From contig JACVTC010000059.1 in assembly GCA_016946835.1 (NCBI GenBank), positions 133,501 to 197,500 of the forward strand: 64,000 bases of DNA, read 5' to 3'. Of the stretch, positions 41,892-62,505 are shown in pieces. The translations under genes and the position numbers were made by a program. The DNA is from Neocallimastix lanati (nom. inval.). Lineage: Eukaryota; Neocallimastigomycota; Neocallimastigomycetes; Neocallimastigales; Neocallimastigaceae. Position 1 is the stretch's first letter. Each line of letters begins with the position of its first letter. Below the pieces are notes generated by a model. The model was not told the origin of the DNA and searched no databases. It worked only from the letters and a program-made list of their open reading frames with translations.

Positions 41892-42585
41892 ATTAATTTT
41901 TTTATCTTTATTACATTTTTAATTTTTAATTTTTAATTTCTTTTTTTTTTTTTTATATATATAAGTAATGTTTAACCTTTATAATTTTTTATTTTTTATT
42001 TTTTATTTTTTTATTAAACTTTTTTTTTTCTTTTTCATTTCAATATTTTTTCTATTATATTATTGATATTATTGATATATATATATATTTTTCATAAATT
42101 ATTAGTATTATATATATATATATATTAGTAATATAATTTATTAAAAAAAATAAAACAATAAAAAAAATATATATATATATATATATAAATAATTTTATTT
42201 TATTATATTTATATTATATATATATTATTTATTTAATTATTATTTAATTATTATTTTCTTTTTTTTTTTTTTTTTTATATATATATATTAAAAAACATGA
42301 TAATAATAAAATTATAATCTTAAATATATAACTAAATTAAATAAATAAATAAATAAATAAAACCTATTAATAATCTATATATATATTTAAATAAAGAGAT
42401 TAAAAAAAAAAAAAAAATTAAAATATAAGAAATAAAAATAAAAAAAAAAAAAATTTTTTTCTAATTTATTTTAAAAATTTTTATATTATTTGTTAGATAC
42501 ATGAAATAAAAATAAAAAAAAAAAAAAAAAATTTTTTTTTTCTAATTTATTTTAAAAGTTTTTATATTATTTGTTAGTTTATTTA
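41892..42585. other. A/T-rich spacer between SF3B4 and LINE copy A
   Basis: TA and T runs, then a two-copy direct repeat of about 75 bp at 42424-42578. In each copy an A run is followed by a T run, CTAATTTATTTTAAAA and TATTATTTGTTAG. The repeat abuts the truncated end of the LINE relic. Confidence 0.7.
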
Positions 42586-44534
42586 TTTCAATTCGAGAAA
42601 TTTGTCAAAGGCGTAAAAATGATAATAAAGAAACTTACCTTGCTTTTCTAGATTTAAAAAAGGCATATGATTCTGTTCCAATAGGTAATATTTTATATAA
42701 ATTAGATGCTTTAGGTTATTTTATATAAATTAGATGCTTTAGATATTAGAGATAAATGTTTTAAATTTATAAAAAAATCTATATTTGACATCCAAAGCCA
42801 GTATTAAAATTGATGATCAATATTCGGAATCTTTTAATATTATGAAAGGAGTTAGACAAGGTTGTCCACTATCACCAATTCTTTTCAATCTATTTATTAT
42901 TTATTAATGACATTTTTAATGATTTTTCAGAACTTGGAATTCATTTAGGCGAATCTAGATGTTGTGGTGGACTCTTTGCAGATGATATTGTTCTATACGC
43001 ACCGTCAAGAACTAAGTTAAAAAAAAAAAATGCTTAAGAAGGTAAATGAATGGGCTAAATTTAGTATGATGAATTTTGAAATTAACAAATTAACAAGTGT
43101 ACAACGATGGTGATTCGACAGGACACACCTCTTTTTCAAAATAAAAGAGATCCTACTTTTTATCTTGCCGGTCAACCAATCCCAATAACTAAATGTTATA
43201 CCTATTTAGGTATACCATTTGATAAAAGCTTATCGTTGAACCCTATTATTAGATTACTTAACTCTAAAGTTACTAAAGCTTCTCTTTTCTGTTAGTAAAT
43301 TTCTTTCAAATTCCAAAATTCCTATTCCATTTAAGAAGATTATAATTAACTCCTATGTACTTAGTAAAGTCTCTTACTTTGCACCTTTACTTGGTTCAAA
43401 TAAAGCGAGAACAAATAATACTCAGGAATTAATTAATAAAGGATTAAGATGGATTGCAGGTTTACAAAAAGTCAAATCTTTTATTAATGTATATTCTATT
43501 TCAAAAGATTTAAATATTCCTCCATTGTCAGCTAAGTGTGCTTTGTCTCAAGTCAAATGTTTTGATAAATGGAAAGATTCAAATTGTATTATTTCCTATT
43601 TAGTTAATAATATTCCAAAATCTAGAAAATATACATGGACGAAAGAAAGTAGAACTCTTAAACGTAAACTAGAGAAAAGAGGTAATAACGATAATAAAAT
43701 CAAGGATTTTTATTGGAAAAGAGATATGAAAATCAATTCTATTAAAGCTGAATTTTATGATAAAAACAGATTCGAAGAAACATCAAATTTTATAAAACTT
43801 TGTTATGAATATCCTGATTTTTCATATGGTTTCTATTGGTTATTGAGAGCACGAAGCGGATATAGATTAGATGCTAGAATTGCTAAAGCTGCAAAAACAA
43901 TAGATCAAATGTGTCCTAATTTTTGTCCCTGTTGTAAAAGTAATAAACAATGGATAAGGCATTGGTTAATTGATTGTCCATTTTTCAATCATATTCGTAG
44001 TAAAGTTAATGATAAAAATTTTATTTTTATATAATGCTTTTAACCGTGGCAACCTAACAAATGATATTGTTAATAGTAATAATGATAATAGCAACAGTAA
44101 TAATAGAAATAGTAATAATAGTAATAGTAATAATAGTTATAGTAATAATAGTTATAGTAATATTAGTAATAGTATTTTTAGTAATGTTAGTAATAGTATT
44201 GAAAATAATGTGTATGTTGATTCTAGTGTGTGTGAAAAAGTGTTTAATTTCCTTCTTGGAGGTCGAAGTATTAATAACAGTACAAGGGAATGGAAGGATC
44301 TATTTAAGTGCCAGATGAAATCAGGTGCTTATTCTGATACTCCATTCTTGGTGGTTACTACGGCACTTCTTCAATCGATTATACCTATTGCTATTGGCCA
44401 GCAATGGTTCTTTGTTCAATAGGTTCAAATCGAATCGTACTACTACTACTACCAAGAGCGTCACTGCTGAAGAAACAGTAAGACAAGCCAGCAGGGCTAG
44501 CGCAACCAATGAAGATCATAATTTTGTATCTTAA
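42586..44534 (+). mobile_element. LINE (non-LTR retrotransposon) relic, copy A: reverse transcriptase and C-terminal zinc-finger region
   Basis: Plus strand, 5' truncated and frameshifted. The reverse transcriptase starts with YLAFLDLKKAYDSVPIG. A 26-base direct duplication follows at about 42697-42741. Then come MKGVRQGCPLSPILFNLFI, a frame change, HLGESRCCGGLFADDIVLYA with the catalytic FADD, and a thumb region. From 43525 a 169-codon frame holds the post-RT domain and a Cys/His motif, CPNFCPCCKSNKQWIRHWL then CPFF, typical of LINE C-termini. An Asn/Ser linker (44060-44200) is followed by a conserved tail with SGAYSDTPFLVVTTALLQS and, after another frameshift, EETVRQASRA ending at 44534. 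Related to the minus-strand relics at 45035-47165 and 63083-64000. The element is dead. Confidence 0.88.
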
Positions 44535-44768
44535 AATTATGATTAACAGTGCGAAGTCAAAATTAATTATTATACTTCAGTATAATAATGCCCTTATGAA
44601 GTCTTACAAATATTAATTGAAACTAGAATATTTTATACCATTATTTTATTTTATTTATTTTTTTTTGTGTGTGTTTTTGTTTTGCTTTGTTTATTTTTTT
44701 ATATTTTTTTTTTTTTACATGTATTTTTTTTCAAATATTTAATTAATAAAGATGAAACAAGTTTTCTG

Positions 44769-44810
<42 letters not shown>

Positions 44811-45034
44811 ATATTATTTATATATATATATATATTGTTTTTTTTTTTTTTTTTTTTATTTTTCATTTTCAAAATACATAATTGTTAATTAGTATTATTT
44901 AATTTCTATTTTTAGTACATTTTCATATTTAATATCTATAATAATAGTTAAGAAATGCGAAGAATTTTATATATGGTTATCTACCATTTTGAATCTAACC
45001 ATTTTTGCTTACATATATATATATATATATATAT
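44535..45034. other. spacer between two convergent LINE relics
   Basis: The first 100 bases after copy A probably belong to its 3' untranslated region (GTGCGAAGTC, TACTTCAGTATAATAATGCCC). They lack the GCAATAATTGCGG end of the other copies. The rest is poly-T and poly-A runs with TA repeats. Confidence 0.5.
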
Positions 45035-47165
<2,131 letters not shown>

Positions 47166-47220
47166 AAATATCAAAAACACCAAATTTTTTAACACTATCA
47201 TATATACATAATATATATAT

Positions 47221-47263
<43 letters not shown>

Positions 47264-47938
47264 AATAAAAGTTTATATTATTTATTTACTTATTTTAAAT
47301 AATAAAAAGTATAAAAACAAAAAATAGTTTAACAAAGAAAAAAAAAAATTTCTATAAATTATATTTTTATTTGATTAATATAAAATAAAAATGAAATTAA
47401 TATTATAAAAAATTAATATTATAAAAAAAAGAAAAATACATTTTAAAAAAATATATATGTATATAATTTATTTAATAAACATTATTATATATGAAAAAAT
47501 ATATATATTAAATTAAATAAGATATTTATATTAAAAAAAATATATATATATATACTATTTTAAAATTATGAAAAAAATATATATATATATAATATTTTTT
47601 TTCTTAAATTATAGAAAATTTTATATTGACTAATTTTGTGATTTAAATCTTTTATGTACTCTTGTTATTCAATAATTATTTGATATTTTTATCATAAAAA
47701 ATAATAATTTGAAGATATGATTATATAAATATATTTAGTAAACTTTACATAATTATAAAAAAAAAAAAAAAAAAAAAGAAAAAAGAAAGAAAAAAAGAAT
47801 AAAAAAGAAAAAGAAAAAAAAAACAAAGAATTATATATAAAACTAATTACTATACTAAACAATTATATAATACTTACATATTATATAAATTAAAAATAAC
47901 TTTATAAAATACTAAAAATAATAAATTTAATATATAAA

Positions 47939-47996
<58 letters not shown>

Positions 47997-48253
47997 TAAA
48001 AAATATTCATTAATATCTTTTATACTATTTTTATTTTTTTTTTCATTTTTTTTTTTTATAAATATTATTTATTATTACTATATTTTTAATAAATTTAATT
48101 TCTTATTAATTTATTACATATAAATACATATGTAATAATATATGTAATTTATGTATTAAAAATATTTCTAATAAGTATTTATATTTAATATTACTTATTA
48201 ATTATTAATGTATTTTTTTTTAATAATTCTGACTTTGCTTTTACTTTTTACTT

Positions 48254-48291
<38 letters not shown>

Positions 48292-49289
48292 GAATTCAAT
48301 TGTTAAAAGAAAAAAAAATTATAATAAATAATAATACCTTAAAATTGATTTTTTTTTTAAAAAAAAAAAATGTCTTTGTTCTTAATCTAATTACTAATAA
48401 TTTTTAGATTTTGTACAATTTAATTATTTGTTTGGAAAAAGTATTTCAAATATTATATTTTGTATTGTTCTGTTATTTATTTTTTATTATCTTTTCGATT
48501 CTTTTTTATTCTTAATTTTATTTTATTACTATTATTTTTTATATTACTTTTTGTTTTTTTGTTTTGTTTTTTTGTTTTTTTTGTTTTTTTTATTGTTTTT
48601 TTGTTTTTTCTTTCTGTTTTGTTTTTTAAATGATTTTTATTTTATTTTTATTTTTTAATGCTTTTGACTATTTTATTATTTTTTTTTTTTGTATTTTATG
48701 TTTTTTTGATTTTTTTTTATTCTTTTTTTTTTTTTTTTTTTTTTTTGTTTTTTTGTTTTTTATTTTTATTTTATCTATTGTTATTAAAAATAAACCATAA
48801 TTTATCTTAATAACTTTTGAGAAAAAAAAAATATTAATTTATTTAAATTATATTATTTAAGCTTTTAAATAATTAAACTTAAAATTTATACTTTCTCTTT
48901 CCTTTTAGTTAATATTTTAATTGACTTTATATAACTATGTACTATTATATTTATAATTGTCACAATATAGTATTAAATTTTAAACATTCCATTTAAACGA
49001 ATAAATATTAATTCTAAGTTTTCTCTTTTGCTACTTTTATTTTTACTTTAATTCTTTTTTTTTTTTTTTTTTTTTAAATTAAATATTCAATTTACTCCTT
49101 TTATATTCGTAAATATTCAATCTTCTCTGTGATTATTATTTTTTACTTATATATATTCAAATTCTTAATAATTAATTTTGTCACTTGTGATATATATATA
49201 ATAAATATATACTTTTTAATTCTATAAAAATAATTAATCTATTTTTTTTTTAATAATTCTAAAAAAAAATCATCGATCATCTACTACTA
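47166..49289. other. A/T-only region between LINE copy B and the DYRK gene
   Basis: T-run and A-run arrays, (TA)n near 47957-47990, and T-rich sequence with interspersed G at 48540-48760. Nothing coding is seen. The last few hundred bases are the 3' flank of the minus-strand kinase gene. Confidence 0.6.
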
Positions 49290-53981
<4,692 letters not shown>

Positions 53982-55511
53982 TTTGATTTCTTTTTATAAA
54001 TAAATATTTAATTTTAGTATTATGTATATGAAGTTTGTTATATATATATAAATAAAATTTACCTTTGATTTATTAGTTCAAAAAGAATATTTATAAAAAA
54101 AAAGGAAAAAAAGTAAAAAAAAATATATATATAGTATTATAGTTATCTAATTTTATTATCTGATAAAGATTTGGTTTTTTTAATTACTTTGTTTTAAAAG
54201 TTGTAAATTTAAACAAAGTTTTTTTTTGTTCTATTTCTATGATTTTTCTTTATTAATTATTTATTTACAAATAGTTTATAAAAATTATTTGTACAATAAA
54301 AAGGTTGAAAAGGTAATTAAACAAGAAAATAATTAAAACGAAAAAATTTAAATTAAAAAAATCTTAATATAAATGTAAATTAAATAATATAGTACATGAA
54401 TTATTAAAAAGTTAAATAGATTATATGAATTTATTTAACTTTTTTCCTCTAAACATGGTAAAGTATAATGTACTATTTTTTCTTTTATATTTTTATTTTA
54501 AAATTTATCAAAAAATTATATCATTATTTAATTTTTTTTGTTATTTATTGAAAATAAATTAGATTGCTATATATTAAATAATGATATAAGTTTTTTATGC
54601 TTTTATCAATAGAAGTATTATTAAATTTTATATTTCTAAATTACTATTATAAAAAATATTTTATTTTAATATACCTAAATATTTAATATTTTAATAATAC
54701 TTTTTAAAAATAAATATAATATTTATTTTTATTTATTTTTTTTTTTATTTTTTTTTTTACTTTATTTTATTAGTATAAATAATGTTTTTACTTTTTTTTA
54801 TTTTTTTCTTTGTTTTCTTATTATCTATTTTAGGTTCAATTTTTTATTATTTAAGTTTATAAATTTTTAATTTTCTTTTCTATATTTAAATTTTTTTGAT
54901 TAACCTATTTATTTATTTATATATATTCCATTACAGATTATAACAAATAATTTATAATTTTTTATTATTTTTTTATTCTTTAATTTTTTTTTTTTTTTTT
55001 TTTTTTTTTATTATAATTGTTTTTTAAATTAATTCTATTTAATAAATAGTAATATAAATTGAATAAAAAAAATTCTTATAAAACTAAAAAAGAAAAAAAG
55101 AAAAAAAGAAAAAAAAATTATAATAAACTAAAAATGATGAATTTTATTGTAAAAAAAAAAATTGTAAAACGTAATAAAAAAATTTTTTTCATAAAACATA
55201 TAATATAAAATTAATTTATTTAAATATATTTAATAATTAAATTTATATTGTAGATTATTTATATAGTATTAAATATATTAAATACAATACACTATAATAT
55301 CTTTTAAAATTTTATTTGTAAATCATATCAATTATAGTTTTCTTCAAATCTTTTTTTTTAATATTGATTATTAAATGATTTAATATTATATTACTAATAT
55401 TCATTGCAATATATTATAATATATTTATAATAATTAAAATATTTATGATTAATGTAATATAATATAATGCTTATTAACTTAAATTAATATTAATAATAAT
55501 TTCAAAATTTC

Positions 55512-55895
55512 ATTATTATTTTATTATTCAATTATTTATTATTTTATTATTCAATTATTTATTATTTATTATTTATTATTTATTATTTATTATTTATTAT
55601 TTATTATTTATTATTAATTATTTATTATTTATTATTTATTATTTATTATTTATTATTTATTATTTATTATTTATTATTTATTATTTATTATTTATTATTT
55701 ATTATATAATTATTATTTATTATTTATTATTTATTATTTATTATTTATTATTTATTATTTATTATTTATTATTTATTATTTATTATTTATTATTTATTAT
55801 TTATTATTTATTAATTATTTATTTATTTATTATTTATTTATTTATTATTTATTTATTATTTATTTATTATTTATTATTTATTTATAATAAATATT
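55512..55895. repeat. TTATTAT heptanucleotide minisatellite
   Basis: About 50 units of a 7-base TTATTAT repeat with occasional 4-base TTTA and other variants. It is not a telomere repeat, since it contains no G. Confidence 0.92.
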
Positions 55896-56341
55896 ATATA
55901 TATTTATTAATTATTTATCTATTTTATCTATTATTTTATTTATTATTTAATATATTATAATTATTTTTCATAAATCATTATTAAATATTATAATAAAAAA
56001 TTTTTTTTTAGTATATTGAAATAATTACCTAATTTATTCAAATTAATGAATTTATCTAGTGTAATATTAAAAAAACAATATTTTATTAATGAATTTGTAT
56101 AATAATTCTAAATTCGAACTTTTAAAACAATAACATATAGTAATTTTAAATACTTTTATATTGAATAGAAAAAAAAATATTATAACTTTTTATTAATCAT
56201 TAATAGATGTAGTAAATAAAATACTATAATTATATTTTATTTTATCTAAATTTTATTAATAAATTTTTAAGAAGATTATTAAATAGTATGATACAATTTT
56301 TACTAAATACATATAAAAAAAATCATATATTCATTATATTG

Positions 56342-56466
56342 TTACTTAAGTGAATGGCCAATATTAGTTCTGTATTCTTTTTTATTTGTATTTATTATCT
56401 ATTATCAAAGTAACAATATAAAGAATAATAATAATAATACAGAACTAATATTGACCATTCAGTAAT
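56342..56466. repeat. imperfect inverted repeat with about 60-bp loop (MITE-like)
   Basis: GAATGGCCAATATTAGTTCT then GTATT at 56352-56376 is mirrored by AATAC then AGAACTAATATTGACCATTC at 56436-56460, a 25-base arm with one mismatch. Outside the arms, TTACT at 56343 and AGTAA at 56461 extend the pairing after a small bulge. A non-autonomous inverted-repeat element is plausible. Confidence 0.8.
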
Positions 56467-57416
56467 TATTAAATTTATTAAATTATAATGTATTTGCAAA
56501 TAAACAAAAAAAAAAAAAAAAACTAACCTCATATAAATTTTAATTGTAGATATTATGAGATTATTATGAAGATTAATAATAAATTTATTAATTATTAATT
56601 ATTATTTAATATAATTTTTATTTAGTTACTTAATACTAAATAAAAAAAAATAGTATATTAAAAAATAATATATAATATGATTTTTATATAAAATTTAATA
56701 TTAAAAAAAATATTAAATTGTATTTAATAATAAAAGTATAAAAAAAAATTTGATATTTAATTTATAATACTATCAAATAATAATAAATTAAATTCATAAC
56801 AAATATATATTTCAATATAAATTTCTTTATGAATAGAGTAAAGAGTATAGTATATATGATCATCAACGGTCAAAAGTTATTGTAAAAAAAAAAAAAAAAA
56901 AATAATAATTATAATAATTATTATAACAATTATTATTATTAAATAATAATAATATGGTTTACGAATAAATAGAAATTAAATTTATTTTCAAAAGCTATAA
57001 AAACCTTAATAAAATAAAAAGATTATTTTATAGCATTTTGATTAGCTATCAATAAAATGTTTCAAATTAATATATTTAAATTATACAGAATATATATTAT
57101 TATATTTAAAATTTATTCATAGAAAAATAATATTTGAATATTATTAAGACAAGATTTATTCATGGTATTAACCTAATTATTAAATAATAAAATTTACTTT
57201 AACAAACTTTTGGAGCGTTAATACGAAATTAGCTTTCAATTTTCATCAAAAGCATTAATATATTCAATTATTATTACATTAAAAATATTATTATTATATC
57301 ATTAAAAATATTATTATTACATTAAAAATATTATTCATAATGTAATTAATTGATATATATATAGTTTGTATGACATTACTTTAAATAATATATCTTATAT
57401 ATTAATAAAAAATAAA

Positions 57417-57600
57417 TATTATATAAATAATATATTATATTAATAAAAATATTATATAGATAATATATTACACTAATAAAAATATTATATAGATAATATA
57501 TTACACTAATAAAAATATTATATAGATAATATATTACACTAATAAAAATATTATATAATATATAATACTACTTTTTATTAGTGTAATATATTATCTATAC
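57417..57600. repeat. four-copy 33-bp tandem repeat followed by an inverted copy
   Basis: The unit ATAGATAATATATTACACTA followed by ATAAAAATATTAT repeats directly to about 57550; the first copy is diverged. An inverted version (TTTTTATTAGTGTAATATAT then TATCTATA) follows at about 57571-57599. The whole can fold as a large hairpin. Confidence 0.88.
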
Positions 57601-58185
57601 AATTCAATAAATAAAAATAAACTTTTTAGTTTGTTTTTATATGATATTAATATTGGTTAAATTTTTATTTGTTTAAATTTTTCAATTAACTTTAATGAAA
57701 ATTTCATGTTTTTTTTTTTTTTCTGAAACGTAATACAAAAAAATTCAAAATACATAAATGAAATTTTCATTATACATTCCAAACACTATCATACAAAAAG
57801 TATACATATATAAAGATGTTAGGAAGTGATGCTTAATAGAAAATAACTAAACGTTAAGAAAAAAAAAAAAAAATTAAAAAAAAATAATAATAATAATAAT
57901 AATAATATTTATATTTTAATATAAATTTTTCTCTTTTAATTTTGTAATTTTTATTGGTATCATTCATACAGAATATAGTATCAATAATTGTTTTTATTAT
58001 TGAACTTTCTTGACTATGGATTTAATTATTATAATTAATGAAAAAAAATAATTAATGAAATAAATATTATTTACTAATATTTTGTATACTTTTTTGTATA
58101 ATAAATAATGCCATTTTTATATATATTAAAGATATATTGTTAATGTTAATAAATATCACATATCTTTTCATTTATAATAAAAATT

Positions 58186-58221
<36 letters not shown>

Positions 58222-58804
58222 AAATTAATTATTATTGATGTATAAAAGTATAAAAATATTACTACTACTTAGCATATAATAATATAATAAAGTATTAGGA
58301 AATTAAAGCTTAATTAACGAATAATAAAATAAATTATAAAATAATAAATTAATTTATTATATTTTAAGATAAAAAACTTTTCTATTCCCAATTTTTTAAG
58401 CATTAAAAAAGGTTAAAAAACTAAAATAAAATAAAATAAAATAAAATCTATTTTCATTTAATGAATAGTTTTAAAATATATTTTTTCAAATGTAATAAAT
58501 ATGAATTATTAGACTTTATAAATTTTTTAGCTTTTAAATAACATTAAAAAAATGTATTGCTTAAAAAATACTATGAAAAATAAAATAGCAATAAAATAAC
58601 AATAAAAAGTAAATGAAGAAATATATATTTGAAAATATTTAAAAATATCATCATATAATATTAGTACTTATACTGATTTGTATAATAACACTATTAATAA
58701 AAATATTATGGACTAATTTATTATAATCTTAATAAATCTAAATTTAGTATAAAATAAAATTAATTAAAATATTAATATTTAAAAATAGTAAATATGAAAT
58801 TAAA

Positions 58805-58904
58805 TTTATTATTATTATTTATTATTACTATTTATTATTATTATTATTATAATTAATATTATTATTATTATTATTATTATTATTTATTATTTATTATTAT
58901 TATA

Positions 58905-58971
<67 letters not shown>

Positions 58972-59055
58972 TATTATTCACTATTATTATTTATTATTCA
59001 CTATTATTTATTATTCACTATTATTATTTATTATTCACTATTATTATTTATTCAT
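58805..59055. repeat. (ATT)n array with TTATTATTCAC variant at its end
   Basis: ATT/TTATT units pass into four copies of a TTATTATTCACTATTA unit at about 58965-59050. Confidence 0.88.
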
Positions 59056-59944
59056 TTTAAAAATTAATAAAATATTGGTATGACAAATTTTATTAAATAA
59101 ATATTTAATATTAATAAAATAATTAGGAGTCATTAGAAAAAATTATAAATAAAAAAAAAATAATAATAATAATAAATATATAAATAAAAAAAAAATAATA
59201 ATAATAATAAATATATGACTATCATAAAGATATTATTTAGAATGAAAGTGTGATATTGAACATTTTAACTCTTAACTGTTAAGCTATTTAATAATTTTGA
59301 TTAAAATAATAAAGAATAAAATAAAAGAAGGTCCATAACATTAAAAAATATTCTATATTAATTAATAAAACTATAAACTAATATTAATTATTTTTTTTTA
59401 ATACTTATATACAATATAATATATAATAAAAATACAGAATAAAAATATTAAAACTATTTATATATAAAAAAAATTAAACAAAAGATTATGAAATATTACA
59501 ATAATAAAAATAATACAATATATATATATATATATTTTTTTTTTCTTATAATAAATTCAAACTACAAATAGTTATTTAATAGATATATAAAATAAAAAAA
59601 AAAATTTTTTTAATAAATAAATAATATAAAAAAAATTAAAAAAGGTAATATTTTTTATTACCATATTTGTTAATTTCTAAAATTATAAAAAAAATTAAAA
59701 TTAAATATTAAAAAATAAAATTTTAAAATTTAGTATTCATGTAATTTGAAAAGTATATTACTTCTATAAGATATTTTAAATTTATATGTCTTAATCTTGG
59801 GTTAACTGTTTTATTTTTACTATAATAAATCGCTGCTTTATTATTCACTTTAATTTTTTATACTTCCTGTATGAATATTTAATTCATTTAAAAAATATTT
59901 TAACTACATAAATTTCAATAGTAGTTTCTATTTCAATATTTAAT

Positions 59945-61077
59945 TTGTCTGTCTGTTAAAAAAAAAAAATTTTTTTCTTTCTTTTTTTTTTTTTTTTTTC
60001 TCATGCATAACGTCTACAATGTGATATATCTCTAAGTAAAAAAGAGAGATCTCCACAACCTCTTTTATCACCATTAGAGATTCCATATTCATTACATTTA
60101 TTAAAAATGTCATTAATGAACAAGTTAAACAAAATTGATGAAAGGGGACAAGGTTGAACGAACACCTTTCTTTAATACTAAATGATTCTAATAATTGTCC
60201 ATCAACCCTTACACAGGCCTTTGGAAGATAAGCATAAGTTTTCAATAAATTTATAGCACTTAACCTCTAATATCTAAGTGATCGAATTTTCATTAATACA
60301 TTATATATGAGAACTGAGTTATACCCTTTTTTTTTTTTTTCAAAATTTTCGTCTCTGACATATAATTCTTAATGCAGTGTAAAGACTTATACATTCTTCG
60401 CAATTAGGAAATCCCATATTGTTCAAGTTTTATAATAAACATTCCATCAATTCCATATTTAGAGATTCTATTAGCGAAGATTTTTGTTATCATTTTTAAG
60501 CCATTATTGATAAGAGAGATGCCACAATAGTTATTACAATTCTAATGGATCGCCTTTTTTTTTTTTTTTTTTTTATGAATAGAAACTATTGATGCGTTAT
60601 TCCATGATTTTGGGAAATCATCACTCCAAAATACGATGGATTAAAGGCTTGGAGACATTTAAAACCAGATGAAATATTATTATTATTATTATTTTCATTT
60701 GATTCTTTTGAAGCATCTTTACAAGGAATCAAAAGTTTTTAAAGAATTCCATTGGAATACCATCAGGACCATAAGTTTTTTTTTTTTTTTTTTTTTAAAG
60801 TTAGGCGTAGATAAGATTGCTTCGCTATTTTCTTCATCGCTAATACCTTGCTTAATATCCCATTCTTGTTGCCTTGGACTTCCCAAAATTCTTTAGTGCA
60901 TCAGAATCTTTCCAGTAATTTTTAGAAAGACTATGACCTGAAGAATCCTACGACCCTAAGAATTTATAATGAGAATGTCAAGCTTTTAATTTTTCATCTG
61001 TAGAAGAAACAAGTTCATTATTATCGTTTTTTTTTTTAATAGGATGAGAGAACGTGAAAGATTGGTTATTTTTTTTT

Positions 61078-61120
<43 letters not shown>

Positions 61121-61901
61121 CCTATTTCTATGCTTTCTTACTATCATTTTTAAAGAGTTAATGAACATCCAATTTTAGTCCAATATAAATAATCCTTTTT
61201 TTCCTAAATTCGTTACATTTTTTATGAATTGATTCACATAGTCTGTTATACGAGTCAACTATTTTAGAAAATTCATTGGAATCATTTTTACAGAAACAAA
61301 AACGTTTAATTTGTTTATATTTAATATGTTTTTACCTTTTGAAGATAATAAAATTTTTAGTAACATTCTAAACATCGATTTTCTGATTTCTATTGAAGAT
61401 GTAATCGATAAATCCTTAGCAATGGAATTAGTAGTGTTAATGAACTTTTTTTTCTTTTTCAATTACGCAATCTATTTTTTCATTTCCTAATTCTTGACTA
61501 AGAACTTCAAATTTATTTGTGATGGAAAATTTCATTTTTAAGTTCAAAACATTTATACCTATCCCAACAAACAATTTTTTTTTTTTTTTTTTTTTTGTAA
61601 CAAAAATGATTCACCTGTGGTAGTTTTCTTACAATAAACTACAAGAGGTTTATGATTAGATTACAGAAAGATAGTCAACAAAATAAACATTTGATATTTT
61701 ATTCAGCATACATGAGTTGATTAACGCATGATCAATATCTGATAGAATATCTACCTCCTCTAGTCCATGAAATATAAGTAAGTGAATAAACCCAGTTATC
61801 AAGGTTACTATTGAATAATTTATCTTGTAAATCAGCGGTACTCATGTTAAAAATCTCCAAGAAGAATAGATGGATGATTAGTGTGATGATTCTGAAGCCC
61901 A

Positions 61902-61939
<38 letters not shown>

Positions 61940-62255
61940 TACAGAGAATGCATATCGGACTTGTAATGAATGTTTCTATGTGAGAATAATAGACATTACC
62001 AATAGAACACTTAAAGAGTGATTCCATTGACTTATATATTGTTAAAGAAACAAGATGAGTATAGGAATTATTCTTCAAGTACTACTTGACATGAGATATG
62101 ATACCCAAGATATAAAAACTTATGCAACCTGACGTAGTTGGATCCATTCTTTTTTGGAAAATATTTAGAGTTGGGAAGTGTTACTTTACATGGATTTTTC
62201 TAGTATCATTGGTACCATTACCTGTTTCCTGAAAACATAGGAATAATGATAAGGG
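59945..62255 (-). mobile_element. LINE relic, copy C: AP endonuclease and N-terminal half of reverse transcriptase
   Basis: Minus strand. From 62255 to about 61600 are endonuclease fragments in several frames: an ETGNGTNDTRK start, NVYYSHIETFITSPICIL followed by LGDF, NMSTADLQDKLF, YISWTRG, SDIDHALINSCMLNKISNVY, then a YLS[DH]KPLVVYCKKT-like end split by a frame change. This is the order of an apurinic-type LINE endonuclease. From about 60900 the reverse transcriptase begins: a GPDGIP-type block near 60770, NYCGISLINNGLKMITKIFA and NRISKYGIDG at 60520-60440, then QLLESFSIKKGVR, and FINDIFNKCNEYGIS spread over frames at 60210-60060. It stops before the FADD block. It carries many stops, frameshifts and homopolymer insertions. 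It is the only copy here that retains the endonuclease half. Confidence 0.85.
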
Positions 62256-62293
62256 TTTAAAAATTGAGTTGAAGTACTTGTATACTAAAAATT

Positions 62294-62343
<50 letters not shown>

Positions 62344-62456
62344 AAATAAATAAAACTGAAATACTAAAAACTAAGAAATATAGATATTAATAAAAAATAT
62401 AAAAAATAAAAATAAAAAAAAAAAATAAAATAAAATAAAAATAAAAAAAAAAAAAA

Positions 62457-62505
<49 letters not shown>

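Larger units (their letters stand above)
53982..59944. other. A/T-only intergenic desert with minisatellites and hairpins
   Basis: No coding sequence is supported on either strand over almost 6 kb. It contains the TTATTAT array (55512-55895), a hairpin (56342-56466), a tandem/inverted repeat (57417-57600), an ATT array (58805-59055) and many homopolymer runs. The first few hundred bases are the 5' flank of the DYRK gene. Confidence 0.65.

Noticed and set aside
55512-55895. TTATTAT array as a possible telomere or centromere repeat
   Set aside because: It lacks G, is short and variable in period, and resembles the other simple repeats of the window.
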